DNA of 64,000 nucleotides from IDS-8 sp036381215 (GCA_036381215.1 DASVDF010000026.1:3270-67269), one strand, 5' to 3'; positions 41,172 to 49,836 are shown, numbered from the stretch's first letter. Notes: generated by a model from the letters alone, not told the origin. Numbers and translations: made by a program.

Positions 41172-41855
41172 TCAGAGCTCGAGCTTGTAACCCACGCCGT
41201 AGATCGAGCGAATCGGCTCCTCGCCGGGAGCAGCCTGGGCGAGCTTGCGGCGCAGGTTCTTGATGTGGCTGTCGACGGTGCGGTCCGTCACCACGCGCCC
41301 GTCCGTGTATAAACGGTCGACGAGCTGCGAGCGCGACCAGACGCGTCCGGGCGCCTCGGACAACGCTTTGAGCAGGCGAAACTCGACCGCGGTGAGGTCG
41401 AGCTCCCGGCCGTTCCAGGTCGCGCGGTGACGCACCTCGTCGATCGTGAGGCCGGCAACGGGGGGCTCCGTGCGTTCCCGGTCCACGCGCCGCAGGATCG
41501 CGCGCACGCGCGCGACCACCTCGCGCGGGCTGAACGGCTTGCAGATGTAATCGTCCGCGCCGAGCTCGAGGCCGATCAGGCGGTCCACTTCCTCGACGCG
41601 CGCCGTCACCATGACGATCGGCACGTCGGTGAAGCCGCGCAGCTCGCGGCAGACGTCGAGGCCGTCCCTGCCGGGCAGCATGAGGTCGAGCAGCACGAGA
41701 TCCGGCGCGCGGCGGCGCACGGCCGGCACTACCTCGCGGCCGTCGGCGATCCATTCCGCCTCGAAGCCGGCCGCCGCGAGGTAGTCGCCGAGCACGCTGG
41801 CGAGCCGGCGCTCGTCCTCCACGATCAGCACGAACGGGCGCGCGTCGTCGCTCAC
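41172..41855 (-). CDS. baeR: OmpR-family response regulator (BaeR-like)
   Basis: DNA-binding regulator of 227 residues. Receiver: VLIVEDE, phospho-acceptor in LVLLDLMLPGRDGLDVC, and Lys in ICKPFSPRE. The C-terminal winged helix has LTAVEFRLLKALSEAPGRVWSR and DRTVDSHIKNLRRKL, and ends SIYGVGYKLEL. It lies 4 bp after the sensor kinase gene and faces a MacAB-OprM pump operon. The pairing with a BaeS-like kinase and the BaeR-box-like site at 43374 support the BaeR assignment. The start is GTG. Confidence 0.88.
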   Translation of the reverse strand: MSDDARPFVLIVEDERRLASVLGDYLAAAGFEAEWIADGREVVPAVRRRAPDLVLLDLMLPGRDGLDVCRELRGFTDVPIVMVTARVEEVDRLIGLELGADDYICKPFSPREVVARVRAILRRVDRERTEPPVAGLTIDEVRHRATWNGRELDLTAVEFRLLKALSEAPGRVWSRSQLVDRLYTDGRVVTDRTVDSHIKNLRRKLAQAAPGEEPIRSIYGVGYKLEL

Positions 41856-41859
41856 CCTG

Positions 41860-43251
41860 TCATCCTCCCGCCCGCGGCAGCCGGATCACGATCGCGAGCC
41901 CGCCGAGCGGCGACGGCCGCGCTTCGATCGTGCCGCCGTGCGCATCGACGATGTTGCGGGAAATCGCGAGACCGAGGCCCGCGCCGCCATCCTCTGCCCC
42001 CGAGCCGCGGTAGAAGCGCTCGAACAGGCGCGGCAGCTCGGCTTGCGGCACGCCGGGCCCCGAATCCTCGAGCGCGATCTGCACGGCGTCGTCGTCCGTC
42101 GTGCAGGTCACCTGCAGCCGCCCGCCGGCCTCGACGTGGCGCACCGCGTTCCCGAGCAGGTTGGCGAACAGCTGGCGCAGCCGGTTCGCGTCGGCGTGCA
42201 CCGGGGCCGGCTGGTCCCGCGCATCGAGGTCGACCAGGATCCGGCGCTCGGCCAGGCGCTCCTCGAAGCTCCGCAGCGTCTCGCGCAGCAGCGGCATGAG
42301 ATCGAGATCGGCCTTGCGGTAGGTGAGGGCGCCGACATCGGACAGCGTGAGCTCGTGCAGGTCGTCGACCAGCTTGGCCAGCATCTCCACGCTCTGATTC
42401 AGGTCGCGGATGCCTTGAGCGTCCAGCGGCCGCACACCATCCTCGATCGCTTCCAGCTCGGCGCGCAGCACCGCGATCGGCGTGCGCAGCTCGTGCGACA
42501 CGTCGGCCATGAACGCGCGCCGCATCTGCTCGTTCTTCTGCAGCGTCAGCGCGAGCCGGTTGAAATCGTCGGCGAGCCCGCCGATCTCGTCGCCGGACGT
42601 CGCGCGCACGCGGTGGGCGTAGTCACCGCCGGCGATGCGATGCGTCGCAAGCGCAATCGAATGGATCGGCGCGAGCAGCGTGCGTGCGAGCAGCAGCGCA
42701 ACGCCTGCCGCGAGCAGGGCGGTGAGGCCGGCGATGGCCCAGGTCGCCATCGACTGCCGCTGCTGGAACTGCACGTGCGCCGCGCCGGCCACGCGCTGGA
42801 AGGGGATCAGCGCCAGCCAGCCCACGGTTTCGCCGTTGACGATCACCGCGCGCTTGATCCTGCTCTCCGCTGCCTCGCGGTTCCCCGCGACGTGCTGCCA
42901 ATTCGCGTCGAGCAACCCGATGCGGAGCGAGACGCCGGTGAGATCGGAGTCGCTGAACACCCGCTCGCGGCGCTCGCCGGAGCGGGGCGCGTCGCCCGCG
43001 TTGCGGCGGGCGAACAAAAGCCGGATCCAGGCGCGCCGGTCTTCCTCGAGAAACTCCCAGCCGCCGTGCTCGGCATACGCGGATGCCGCGGCCGGCACCA
43101 GCTCCTCCAGCCGCTCGACGCCGAGCGTGTTCAAGTAACCGAGAAAGCCGCGGTTGAAGCTGTAGAGCGTCGCGGCGCCCATGGCCACGGCGCACAGTAC
43201 GCCGACGAGGAGCAGCGCGAGGAACAGCTTGGCGGTGATCTTGAGCTTCAC
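41860..43251 (-). CDS. baeS: sensor histidine kinase (BaeS-like)
   Basis: An envelope-stress sensor kinase of 463 residues. It has a first membrane helix (KLFLALLLVGVLCAVAMGAATL), a periplasmic sensor of about 130 residues, a second helix (TWAIAGLTALLAAGVALLLA), a HAMP linker, the H-box FMADVSHELRTPIAVLRAELE, and an ATPase with NLLGNAVRHVEAGG, DSGPGVP and GAGLGLAISRNIVDAHGG. Length and order match BaeS. The GTG start at 43251 is chosen because the hydrophobic helix begins ten residues later. Confidence 0.9.
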   Translation of the reverse strand: MKLKITAKLFLALLLVGVLCAVAMGAATLYSFNRGFLGYLNTLGVERLEELVPAAASAYAEHGGWEFLEEDRRAWIRLLFARRNAGDAPRSGERRERVFSDSDLTGVSLRIGLLDANWQHVAGNREAAESRIKRAVIVNGETVGWLALIPFQRVAGAAHVQFQQRQSMATWAIAGLTALLAAGVALLLARTLLAPIHSIALATHRIAGGDYAHRVRATSGDEIGGLADDFNRLALTLQKNEQMRRAFMADVSHELRTPIAVLRAELEAIEDGVRPLDAQGIRDLNQSVEMLAKLVDDLHELTLSDVGALTYRKADLDLMPLLRETLRSFEERLAERRILVDLDARDQPAPVHADANRLRQLFANLLGNAVRHVEAGGRLQVTCTTDDDAVQIALEDSGPGVPQAELPRLFERFYRGSGAEDGGAGLGLAISRNIVDAHGGTIEARPSPLGGLAIVIRLPRAGG

Positions 43252-43285
43252 GGCGGCCTTCGGTCGATGTGTCGTGCGCAAACCC

Positions 43286-43314
43286 GCGCGGCTTTGCCTG
43301 CAAGCAAAGCGCGC
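43286..43314. repeat. inverted repeat in the baeS-macA gap
   Basis: GCTTTGC at 43291-43297 pairs with GCAAAGC at 43304-43310, with GC-rich flanks on both sides. It lies 35 bp upstream of the baeS start. It may be a regulator site or a leader hairpin, and its function is not shown by sequence. Confidence 0.4.
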
Positions 43315-43373
43315 CGACGCCGCTATTAAGGAGCGCGGCCCGGCTCGCGGCAAGCACAGCAGGGAAAATTCAC

Positions 43374-43391
43374 CGTTTCTCCAAAATTGCT
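43374..43391 (+). promoter_or_regulatory. BaeR-box-like site upstream of the MacAB-OprM operon
   Basis: The stretch TTTCTCCAAAATTG at 43376-43389 matches 13 of 18 positions of the published E. coli BaeR consensus TTTTTCTCCATDATTGGC (recalled) over 43374-43391. It lies about 85 bp before the macA start and 120 bp before the baeS start. Confidence 0.55.
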
Positions 43392-43475
43392 GCACATTCC
43401 GGCCGCATGGTAACGCTTGCCGGGGATCAGGCATCCACGGAACAGGGTCATGCGCGACATAAAGGGATCGGGAAG

Positions 43476-44630
43476 ATGAGCGGGAAGCCGCGCCGCCGGC
43501 TGTGGGTTGTTGTGGTTGCCGCGGGCGCGCTCTCCGCCGGATTCCTCGCCTGGAGGAGCTTCGCGGCGGCGCCCGAGCAGGCCTTCAATACCGTCCTGGT
43601 GGAACGCGGCGACGTCGTGCGCACGGTGACGGCCGTGGGTTCCCTGCAGCCCAAGGAGTACGTCGACGTCGGCACGCAGGTCTCCGGCCAGCTCGTCGCC
43701 GTGCACGTCGAGATCGGCGACCGCGTGCACGCCGGCGATCTCATCGCGGAAGTCGACCCGACCCGTTACGAGTCCATCGTGCGCAACGACCGCGCCAACC
43801 TCGAGAGTTTGCGGGCACAGCTCGCGCAGCGCGAAGCCGAGCTCACCCTGGCCGGGCAGCAGCTCGCGCGCAACCAGCGCATGCTGCAGGAGCGAGCCGT
43901 AAGCCAGGATACGGTCGATGAGCTCGCGGCGAGCGTGCGCGTGGCCGAGGCATCGGTCACCGCGCTCAAGGCGCAGATCGCGGCCGCGGAAGCGACGCTA
44001 GAGGGCGACATCGCGAACCTCGGGTACACCAGGATCTACGCCCCCATGGACGGGACCGTCGTGTCGCAGACCACTCTCGAGGGCCAGACCGTCGTGTCCT
44101 CGCAGCAGGCGCCGGTCATCGTGCAGATCGCGAATCTCGAGCTCATGACCGTGTGGGCGAAGGTCGCCGAGGCGGACATCCACAAGATCGCGCCCGGCAT
44201 GCAGGCCTGGTTCAGCACGCTCGGCATGTCGGAGCGGCAGTGGCGCGGCACGGTGCGCCAGGTGCTGCCCACTCCCGAGGTCCTGAATGACGTCGTGCTC
44301 TACAAGGTGCTCATCGACGTCGACAACACCGAGCGACTGCTGCTGCCGCAGATGACCGTGCAGGTCTTCTTCCTGCTCGGTGAAGCGCGCGACGTGCCGA
44401 CCGTGGCGCTGAACGCGCTGACGCCGGACCCGGAGCAGGGCCCGGACAGCTATTTCGCGCGGGTGCTGACGCCGCAAGGACCGGAGCGGCGCCAGGTGAA
44501 GATCGGCCTGGCCAGCCGCACGAACGCGGAAGTGCTCATGGGTCTCGCCGTCGGCGATCGCGTCATCGTGGGCGGCCCGGCAGCGCCGGGCGACGCCGGC
44601 CCCGGCCGCCGCATGATGGTCCGTTTCTGA
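43476..44630 (+). CDS. macA: MacA-type periplasmic adaptor of a tripartite efflux pump
   Basis: A membrane-fusion protein of 384 residues that links MacB to the outer-membrane channel. It has an N-terminal membrane anchor (LWVVVVAAGALSAGFLAW), lipoyl-like halves (VGSLQPKEYVDVGTQVSGQL and YAPMDGTVVSQTTLEGQTV), a helical hairpin (about 105-185, rich in Leu/Gln/Glu), and beta-barrel and membrane-proximal domains. A ribosome site AAGGGATCGGGAAG precedes the ATG. The gene ends 1 bp before the macB ATG. Confidence 0.92.
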   Translation: MSGKPRRRLWVVVVAAGALSAGFLAWRSFAAAPEQAFNTVLVERGDVVRTVTAVGSLQPKEYVDVGTQVSGQLVAVHVEIGDRVHAGDLIAEVDPTRYESIVRNDRANLESLRAQLAQREAELTLAGQQLARNQRMLQERAVSQDTVDELAASVRVAEASVTALKAQIAAAEATLEGDIANLGYTRIYAPMDGTVVSQTTLEGQTVVSSQQAPVIVQIANLELMTVWAKVAEADIHKIAPGMQAWFSTLGMSERQWRGTVRQVLPTPEVLNDVVLYKVLIDVDNTERLLLPQMTVQVFFLLGEARDVPTVALNALTPDPEQGPDSYFARVLTPQGPERRQVKIGLASRTNAEVLMGLAVGDRVIVGGPAAPGDAGPGRRMMVRF

Positions 44631-44631
44631 C

Positions 44632-46653
44632 ATGGCCCCCGCAGGAGCGCGCACCGCGCGCGACCCGACAGGCGACGACGAGCTGCCGGACGCGGAGCGA
44701 CCCGCCGGCGCGCGGCATGCCGCACCGGCCGCCATCTCCCTCCACAACGTCAGCCGTGTCTACGGCAGCGGCACCTCGGAGGTGCGCGCGCTCGATCACG
44801 TGAGTCTCGATATCGCCGCGGGCGAGTTCGTCGCCATCATGGGCCCGTCCGGCTCCGGCAAGTCGACGCTCATGAACATCCTGGGCTGCCTCGATCGCCC
44901 GAGCCACGGTCACTATCTCGTGCACGGCATCGACGTCGCCACGCTCACCCCCGACGAGCTCGCCGCACTGCGCCGCGACACGTTCGGTTTCGTCTTCCAG
45001 CGCTACAACCTGCTGGGTTCGCTGTCCGCGGCGGAGAACGTGGAGCTGCCGGCGATCTATGCCGGCCGCAGCAAGCGGCAGCGCGCGGCGCGCGCCTCCG
45101 AGCTCCTGACCGCGCTCGGCCTCGGCGGGCGCAAGGGCCACCGGCCCACCCAGCTCTCGGGCGGCGAGCAGCAGCGGGTATCGATCGCGCGCGCGCTCAT
45201 GAACGGCGCCGCCGTGATCCTCGCGGACGAGCCGACCGGGGCGCTCGACAGCGTGAGCGGGGAGGAGGTGCTGAAGCTGCTCATGCGCCTGCACGAGGAA
45301 GGGCGCACCATCATCCTGATCACGCACGATCCCAGGGTCGCCGGGCATGCGGATCGCGTGATCCGGGTGAAGGACGGCGCGATCGTCGACGACAGCGGAC
45401 CGGTGCGGAAGCGCGAAGCGGGTTACCCGCAGGCCGGCGATGCGCGCCATCCGCACTGGCTGCCCGACCTCGGCGAGGCCGTGAAGATGGCGCTGCACTC
45501 GCTGCGCGCGAACCTCTTTCGCAGCGCGCTGACCCTGCTCGGCGTGGTGATCGGCGTCGCGGCCGTGGTCACGATGCTCGGCATCGGCAACGGCAGCAAG
45601 CAGGAGATCCTCGAGCGCATCCAGGCGATGGGCAGCAACCTGCTGCTCGTGCGGCCCGACGCGCCGGGGCGGGGGCGGTCGTCGGCCGACATCGTGACGC
45701 TCGTGCCGGAGGATGCCGCCGCGCTCGCCGACCTGCCGAACGTCGAGTTCGTATCGCCCGAGCGGCGTGGCTCAGCGACGCTGCGCTACGGCGCCGTCGA
45801 TTACCGCGGCAACGTGTACGGCGTCTGGCCCGCTTACCGCTACGCCCAGGACTGGCAGCTCGCGGCGGGCAGCTTCATCAACCAGGAGGACGTCGACGGC
45901 TACGCCGCCGTGACGGTGCTCGGCAAGACCGTGGTCGACAACCTGTTCCCCGCGGGCGAAAGCCCGATCGGCCGCTACGTGCTGATCGGCAACGTGCCGT
46001 TCGAGGTGATCGGCGTGCTGGAGCCGAAGGGTGCGACGCCCTGGGGCTCCGACATGGACGACGTGGCGCTCGTGCCGCTGTCGACCGGTTTCATCCGGCT
46101 GTTCGGCCAGCAGTACTTGAGCTCGCTCAACGTCAGGATCAGGTCGGCCGAGCAGGCCGACCGGACGCAGGCCGCGATCGAGCGCCTGCTCCTGCAGCGC
46201 CACGGAACGGAGGATTTCCGGGTGCGCAGCACGACATCTCTCGTGGAGGCGGTGGAAACCACGCAGAACACGCTCACCGTGCTGCTCGGCGCCGTTGCCG
46301 CCATTTCGCTGATCGTCGGCGGCATCGGCGTCATGAACATCATGCTGGTGAACGTCACCGAGCGGACGCGCGAGATCGGGTTGCGCATGGCCACCGGCGC
46401 GCGTTACGGCAATATCCTGCTGCAGTTCAACACGGAGGCGCTGGTCGTGTGCGGTATCGGCGGGCTGATCGGCGTCGCCGTCGGTTTCGCGACCGGCTTC
46501 ATCGTGGATGCGCTCGGCACGCGGGTCGAGTTCACGCTCGCACCGCCGATCCTCGCGTTCAGCTCCGCATTCGCGACCGGGCTCCTGTTCGGCTACCTGC
46601 CGGCGCGCAAGGCGGCGCAGATGGACCCGGTCGCCGCACTGGCTTCGGAATGA
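44632..46653 (+). CDS. macB: MacB-type ABC transporter (ATPase plus FtsX-like permease)
   Basis: An inner-membrane ATPase of 673 residues. The ATPase has GPSGSGKSTLMNILGCLDRP, the signature LSGGEQQR and Walker B VILADEPTGALDS. The permease half has a first helix (ALTLLGVVIGVAAVVTMLGIGNG), a large periplasmic domain, and three C-terminal helices (ISLIVGGIGVMNIML; CGIGGLIGVAVGF; LAFSSAFATGLLFGYLPA). It pumps macrolides, lipopeptides or other substrates. The first 15 residues (MAPAGARTARDPTGD) are encoded by repeat copy 10 and look non-native. The conserved part starts at about residue 33. Confidence 0.93.
   Translation: MAPAGARTARDPTGDDELPDAERPAGARHAAPAAISLHNVSRVYGSGTSEVRALDHVSLDIAAGEFVAIMGPSGSGKSTLMNILGCLDRPSHGHYLVHGIDVATLTPDELAALRRDTFGFVFQRYNLLGSLSAAENVELPAIYAGRSKRQRAARASELLTALGLGGRKGHRPTQLSGGEQQRVSIARALMNGAAVILADEPTGALDSVSGEEVLKLLMRLHEEGRTIILITHDPRVAGHADRVIRVKDGAIVDDSGPVRKREAGYPQAGDARHPHWLPDLGEAVKMALHSLRANLFRSALTLLGVVIGVAAVVTMLGIGNGSKQEILERIQAMGSNLLLVRPDAPGRGRSSADIVTLVPEDAAALADLPNVEFVSPERRGSATLRYGAVDYRGNVYGVWPAYRYAQDWQLAAGSFINQEDVDGYAAVTVLGKTVVDNLFPAGESPIGRYVLIGNVPFEVIGVLEPKGATPWGSDMDDVALVPLSTGFIRLFGQQYLSSLNVRIRSAEQADRTQAAIERLLLQRHGTEDFRVRSTTSLVEAVETTQNTLTVLLGAVAAISLIVGGIGVMNIMLVNVTERTREIGLRMATGARYGNILLQFNTEALVVCGIGGLIGVAVGFATGFIVDALGTRVEFTLAPPILAFSSAFATGLLFGYLPARKAAQMDPVAALASE
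44641..44665 (+). repeat. dispersed 25-bp repeat, copy 10 (inside macB coding sequence)
   Basis: GCAGGAGCGCGCACCGCGCG followed by CGACC. It begins 9 bp after the macB ATG and is read as AGARTARDP. Confidence 0.85.
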
Positions 46654-46669
46654 TGATGGACTGGTTGTA

Positions 46670-48127
46670 ATGGTGGAAGCGCCTGCAGAAGCGCGCATTG
46701 CGCGCGACCAATCGAGAGCACATTCAACCGGCCGTGCCGCGGCGCATTGTCCGGTCGCGCGCAATGCGCGCTCCTGCAGGCGTGCCGTTTTGCCGGCCCT
46801 GCTGTCCTGCACGCTCGCTGCGTGCAGTCTCACGCCGCGCTACGACGTCCCGGAGCAGCCCGTGCCCTCTGCCTGGGAGCAGGCGCAAACGGCGGAAGAC
46901 ATGCGGGCGCCAGCACCCGAATGGTGGAACGCGTACGGCAGCACGGAGCTCGATGCACTGATCGCGCAGGCCATGGCGGGCAACCACGATCTCAATGCCG
47001 CGGTCGCGCGCATCGGACAGGCCCGCGCGGCCCTGCGCGTGGCGCGCGCCTCGCTGTGGCCGGCCGCAAGCGCGAGCGCGACGGCCTCGCGCGACCGCGT
47101 CGATGACGGCGGCACCGTCACCTCCGAGGACAGCCGCATCGGCCTGTCCATCGATTATGACGCGGATCTGTGGGGCGCCAACCGCAACGCCGCCGAATCC
47201 TCGGCGCTGCGGCTCGCGCTCAGCGAGCACAATCGCGACGCGATCCGGCTCGCGCTCCAGGCCGACGTCGCGCTCGCGTATTTCCAGCTGCTCGCGCTCG
47301 AGGATCGCATCGCGATCGCGGAAAGGAACCTCGATGCCGCGCGCGAGCTCCTGCGGCTGATCGAGGTGCGTTTCGACAACGGCGCCGCGACTGCGCTCGA
47401 CCTCGCGCAGCAGCGCACGACCCTGCTCAACATCCAGGCGCAGATCCCCGTGCTGCACCAGGCGTCCGTCGAGACCCGCCACGCGCTCGCGGTGCTCGTG
47501 GCCCGGCCGCCGCAGGAGCTCAAGCTCGGAGCCGGCTCGATCGCCGACGTCGCGCTGCCCGCCTTCGATCCCGGCGTGCCCGCGGAGGCGCTCTTCCGGC
47601 GGCCCGACTTGCGCGCCGCCGAGGCGGCACTCTCTGCCGCGAATGCGGACGTGGGCGTCGCGCGGGCCGCGCTGTTCCCCGACCTCGGCGTCTCCGCATC
47701 CTTCATCGCCACCGACTTTGCGAGCGGCGGTACGGCCACGGTGGCGACGCTCGCCGCGTCTCTCGCGCAGACGCTGTTCGACGGCGGCGCCCGCCGCGGA
47801 CGCATCGAGCTCGGTTTGGCCGAGCGGCGGGAGCTGGCGGAGAATTACGCCCAGGCCGTGCTCCTCGCGCTCGCCGACGTCGAGGACGCGCTGTCGGCGG
47901 TGACGACCAGCGCGCGCCGTGTCGAGCTCCTCACCGAAACCGCCGCACAGGCTCGCGAGGCGTATCGCCTGTCGCGGGTGCGTTTCGACGCAGGCGCCAT
48001 CGATCTGATCACCGTGCTCGACAGCCAGCGCACGCTGCTCGGCGCGGAGGACGCGCTCGTGCAGGCCAGGCAGGCGAGGCTCGACGCCAGCGCCGGGCTG
48101 GTGCGCGCGCTCGGCGGCGGTGCCTGA
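46670..48127 (+). CDS. NodT/OprM-type outer-membrane efflux lipoprotein
   Basis: The outer-membrane channel of the pump, 485 residues. The mature part begins at Cys52 (LSCTLAAC-SLTPRYDVPEQPVPSAW) and has the two repeated TolC-like halves (EWWNAYGSTELDALIAQAMAGNHDL; DADLWGANRNAAESS; RRPDLRAAEAALSAANADVG; TLFDGGARRGRIELG; LLGAEDALVQARQARL). The 51 residues before the lipid Cys are unusually long. Two inverted copies of the dispersed repeat encode residues 6-14 and 28-37, including the arginines just before the hydrophobic signal core. The gene starts 16 bp after macB. No clear ribosome site is visible for this ATG, so the start is uncertain. Confidence 0.88.
   Translation: MVEAPAEARIARDQSRAHSTGRAAAHCPVARNARSCRRAVLPALLSCTLAACSLTPRYDVPEQPVPSAWEQAQTAEDMRAPAPEWWNAYGSTELDALIAQAMAGNHDLNAAVARIGQARAALRVARASLWPAASASATASRDRVDDGGTVTSEDSRIGLSIDYDADLWGANRNAAESSALRLALSEHNRDAIRLALQADVALAYFQLLALEDRIAIAERNLDAARELLRLIEVRFDNGAATALDLAQQRTTLLNIQAQIPVLHQASVETRHALAVLVARPPQELKLGAGSIADVALPAFDPGVPAEALFRRPDLRAAEAALSAANADVGVARAALFPDLGVSASFIATDFASGGTATVATLAASLAQTLFDGGARRGRIELGLAERRELAENYAQAVLLALADVEDALSAVTTSARRVELLTETAAQAREAYRLSRVRFDAGAIDLITVLDSQRTLLGAEDALVQARQARLDASAGLVRALGGGA
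46685..46709 (+). repeat. dispersed 25-bp repeat, copy 11 (in OprM leader coding region)
   Basis: GCAGAAGCGCGCATTGCGCG followed by CGACC. In the oprM frame it is read as AEARIARD. Confidence 0.85.
46753..46777 (-). repeat. dispersed 25-bp repeat, copy 12 (in OprM leader coding region)
   Basis: The inverse orientation of copy 11, read on the minus strand as GCAGGAGCGCGCATTGCGCG followed by CGACC. On the coding strand it gives VARNARSC. The shared CATTGC variant in copies 11 and 12 suggests they arose or evolved together. Confidence 0.85.
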
Positions 48128-48156
48128 GCCAGGCGCGGCGCAACGGCGCCGATCGC

Positions 48157-48181
48157 GGTCGCGCGCGATGCGCGCTCCTAC
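48157..48181 (-). repeat. dispersed 25-bp repeat, copy 13 (stop of L,D-transpeptidase gene)
   Basis: On the minus strand it is GTAGGAGCGCGCATCGCGCG followed by CGACC. Its TAG (48180-48178) ends the L,D-transpeptidase gene. Confidence 0.9.
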
Positions 48182-49836
48182 GGGATCGTGTAGGGCGCGT
48201 CCAGGGCAGCGGCGATGCGCGCGTCGCGATCGTAGATGTCGCGATAGAAATGCGCCGTGCCGTCGGGATCGATATTGGCGGTGGAATAGAGCAGCAGGAC
48301 CGGCATCGGTTGCGCGAGATGGACCGTGGCGGTCTTGCCGCTCGCCACGGCCGCGTCGACGCGCGCGCGGTCCCACCCGTCCGCGGAAAGCAGCAGGGTG
48401 GCGAGCGCGAGTGGATCCTGCACGCGGATGCAGCCGTGGCTGAACGCGCGCTCCGCCGTCGAGAACAGCGCCCTGGCCGGCGTGTCGTGCAGGTACACGG
48501 AATGCTCGTTCGGAAAGATGAACTTCACGGCGCCGAGCGCGTTGTTGGGGCCGGGCCGTTGCACCAGCACGTAGGGGAAGTTCCGCCGCGACAGCGCTGT
48601 CCAGTCCACTGTCGCGGGATCGATACGCGTCCCTGACAGGTCCCGGAGATCGTAATCGTGCGACGCGAACCAGCCGGGGTCCGCCTGGATCTCGGGCAAG
48701 AGCTCGCGCGTCGCGATGCTGTAAGGCACCGACCACGAAGGATTGAAGACGAGATACTCGAGCGCGCCCGTGAACACCGGCGTCTGCTGGCGTGTCTTGC
48801 CGACGACTACCCGGCTCTCCCACACGACCTTGCCGCCGGAGACGACGTAGATGCGAAAGCCGGCGATGTTGACGGCGACGAAAGGCGCGCCGAGCTCGTC
48901 CTGCACCCAGCGTGCGCGCTCCAGCGCGATCCGCAGCTGCTGCACGCGCATGGTCGCCGGTACGTTCAGGGCGCGCGAGGTCGCCGGCCCGACGACCCCG
49001 TCTTCCTGCAAACCATGGCGCGCCTGGAAGCGCCGCACCGCGTCCGCGAGGGCAGCGTCCATCACCTGCGACTCAGCATACGGCTGCGCGTCGTCGAGAT
49101 CGCCAGACGTGGCGAGGCGCGCGGCGAGGGCGCTCACGCGCGGGTCGGAGGTGCCCGCCTCGAGCTTCGGCCCCTCCGGGATGAGCGGCCAGCCCCCCGC
49201 GTCCGCGATGCGCCGGTAGTCCGCGAGCGCCGCGCGCAGGCGCTGATACCAGGGCTTGAGCTTCAGCCGCTCCTCGATCGCGGTATCGAGGGACGGCGCA
49301 GCCATCGCCTGCTCGACCAGCTCGAGAGTGTCGACCTCCGCGCGCGGCGCCTGCGCGTTCCAGCTGTTGTGCTGGTCGCGAGGATTGGTCTTGCCGAGGC
49401 GCCGGTGATGCACGAGGCTCATCAGCGAGTCGGTCAGAAGCAGCTCGAAATCGGCGCGCTCCGCGGCCGTCCCGCCGCCGTCGAGCTCCCGGCGCCGCTC
49501 GGCGATCAGATCGCGATGGTAGTCCCGGGGCTCGAGGCCGTCGGCGAACGTGCCGTCGACGAGCTCGAGCAGCGCGTCGACGCGCTCCGGCTCACGCCAG
49601 GCGGACCGGAATTCGCGCCGCTCATAGAAGGCGGCGACGAGGGTCGGCGCATGGATCCCGGCCGCGAAAGCGTTGCCGTTGTAGCGGATCCGCTCGATCG
49701 CGGCCCTGAGCGCCTCGCGGGCGGGTTCGTCCTGGGCCGCGCCGGCCGCGGGCCAGAGGGCGGCGGTTGCGACCGAGAAGAGCATCGCAAAAAGCCAGTG
49801 CCGCGGTTGCTTTCGTCGTGGTTCGGGGCTATTCAT
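48178..49836 (-). CDS. L,D-transpeptidase, YcbB/LdtD type
   Basis: A periplasmic peptidoglycan cross-linking enzyme of 552 residues. It has a signal peptide (HWLFAMLFSVATAALWPAAGAAQ), a long N-terminal helical scaffold domain, a peptidoglycan-binding domain (VRRFQARHGLQEDGVVGPATSRAL), and the YkuD catalytic domain with FNPSWSVPYSIATRELLP, HDTPARALFS and the active-site SHGCIRVQDP (His467, Cys469). Size and domain order match YcbB. The ATG at 49836 is only 5 bp from the start of the divergent YcbK-like gene. A GTG at 49851 would overlap that gene. Repeat copy 13 supplies the stop. Confidence 0.92.
   Translation of the reverse strand: MNSPEPRRKQPRHWLFAMLFSVATAALWPAAGAAQDEPAREALRAAIERIRYNGNAFAAGIHAPTLVAAFYERREFRSAWREPERVDALLELVDGTFADGLEPRDYHRDLIAERRRELDGGGTAAERADFELLLTDSLMSLVHHRRLGKTNPRDQHNSWNAQAPRAEVDTLELVEQAMAAPSLDTAIEERLKLKPWYQRLRAALADYRRIADAGGWPLIPEGPKLEAGTSDPRVSALAARLATSGDLDDAQPYAESQVMDAALADAVRRFQARHGLQEDGVVGPATSRALNVPATMRVQQLRIALERARWVQDELGAPFVAVNIAGFRIYVVSGGKVVWESRVVVGKTRQQTPVFTGALEYLVFNPSWSVPYSIATRELLPEIQADPGWFASHDYDLRDLSGTRIDPATVDWTALSRRNFPYVLVQRPGPNNALGAVKFIFPNEHSVYLHDTPARALFSTAERAFSHGCIRVQDPLALATLLLSADGWDRARVDAAVASGKTATVHLAQPMPVLLLYSTANIDPDGTAHFYRDIYDRDARIAAALDAPYTIP

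Noticed and set aside
15392..48181. Possible CRISPR array from the 25-bp repeats
   Set aside because: The copies are dispersed over 33 kb, in both orientations, with no regular spacers and no cas genes.
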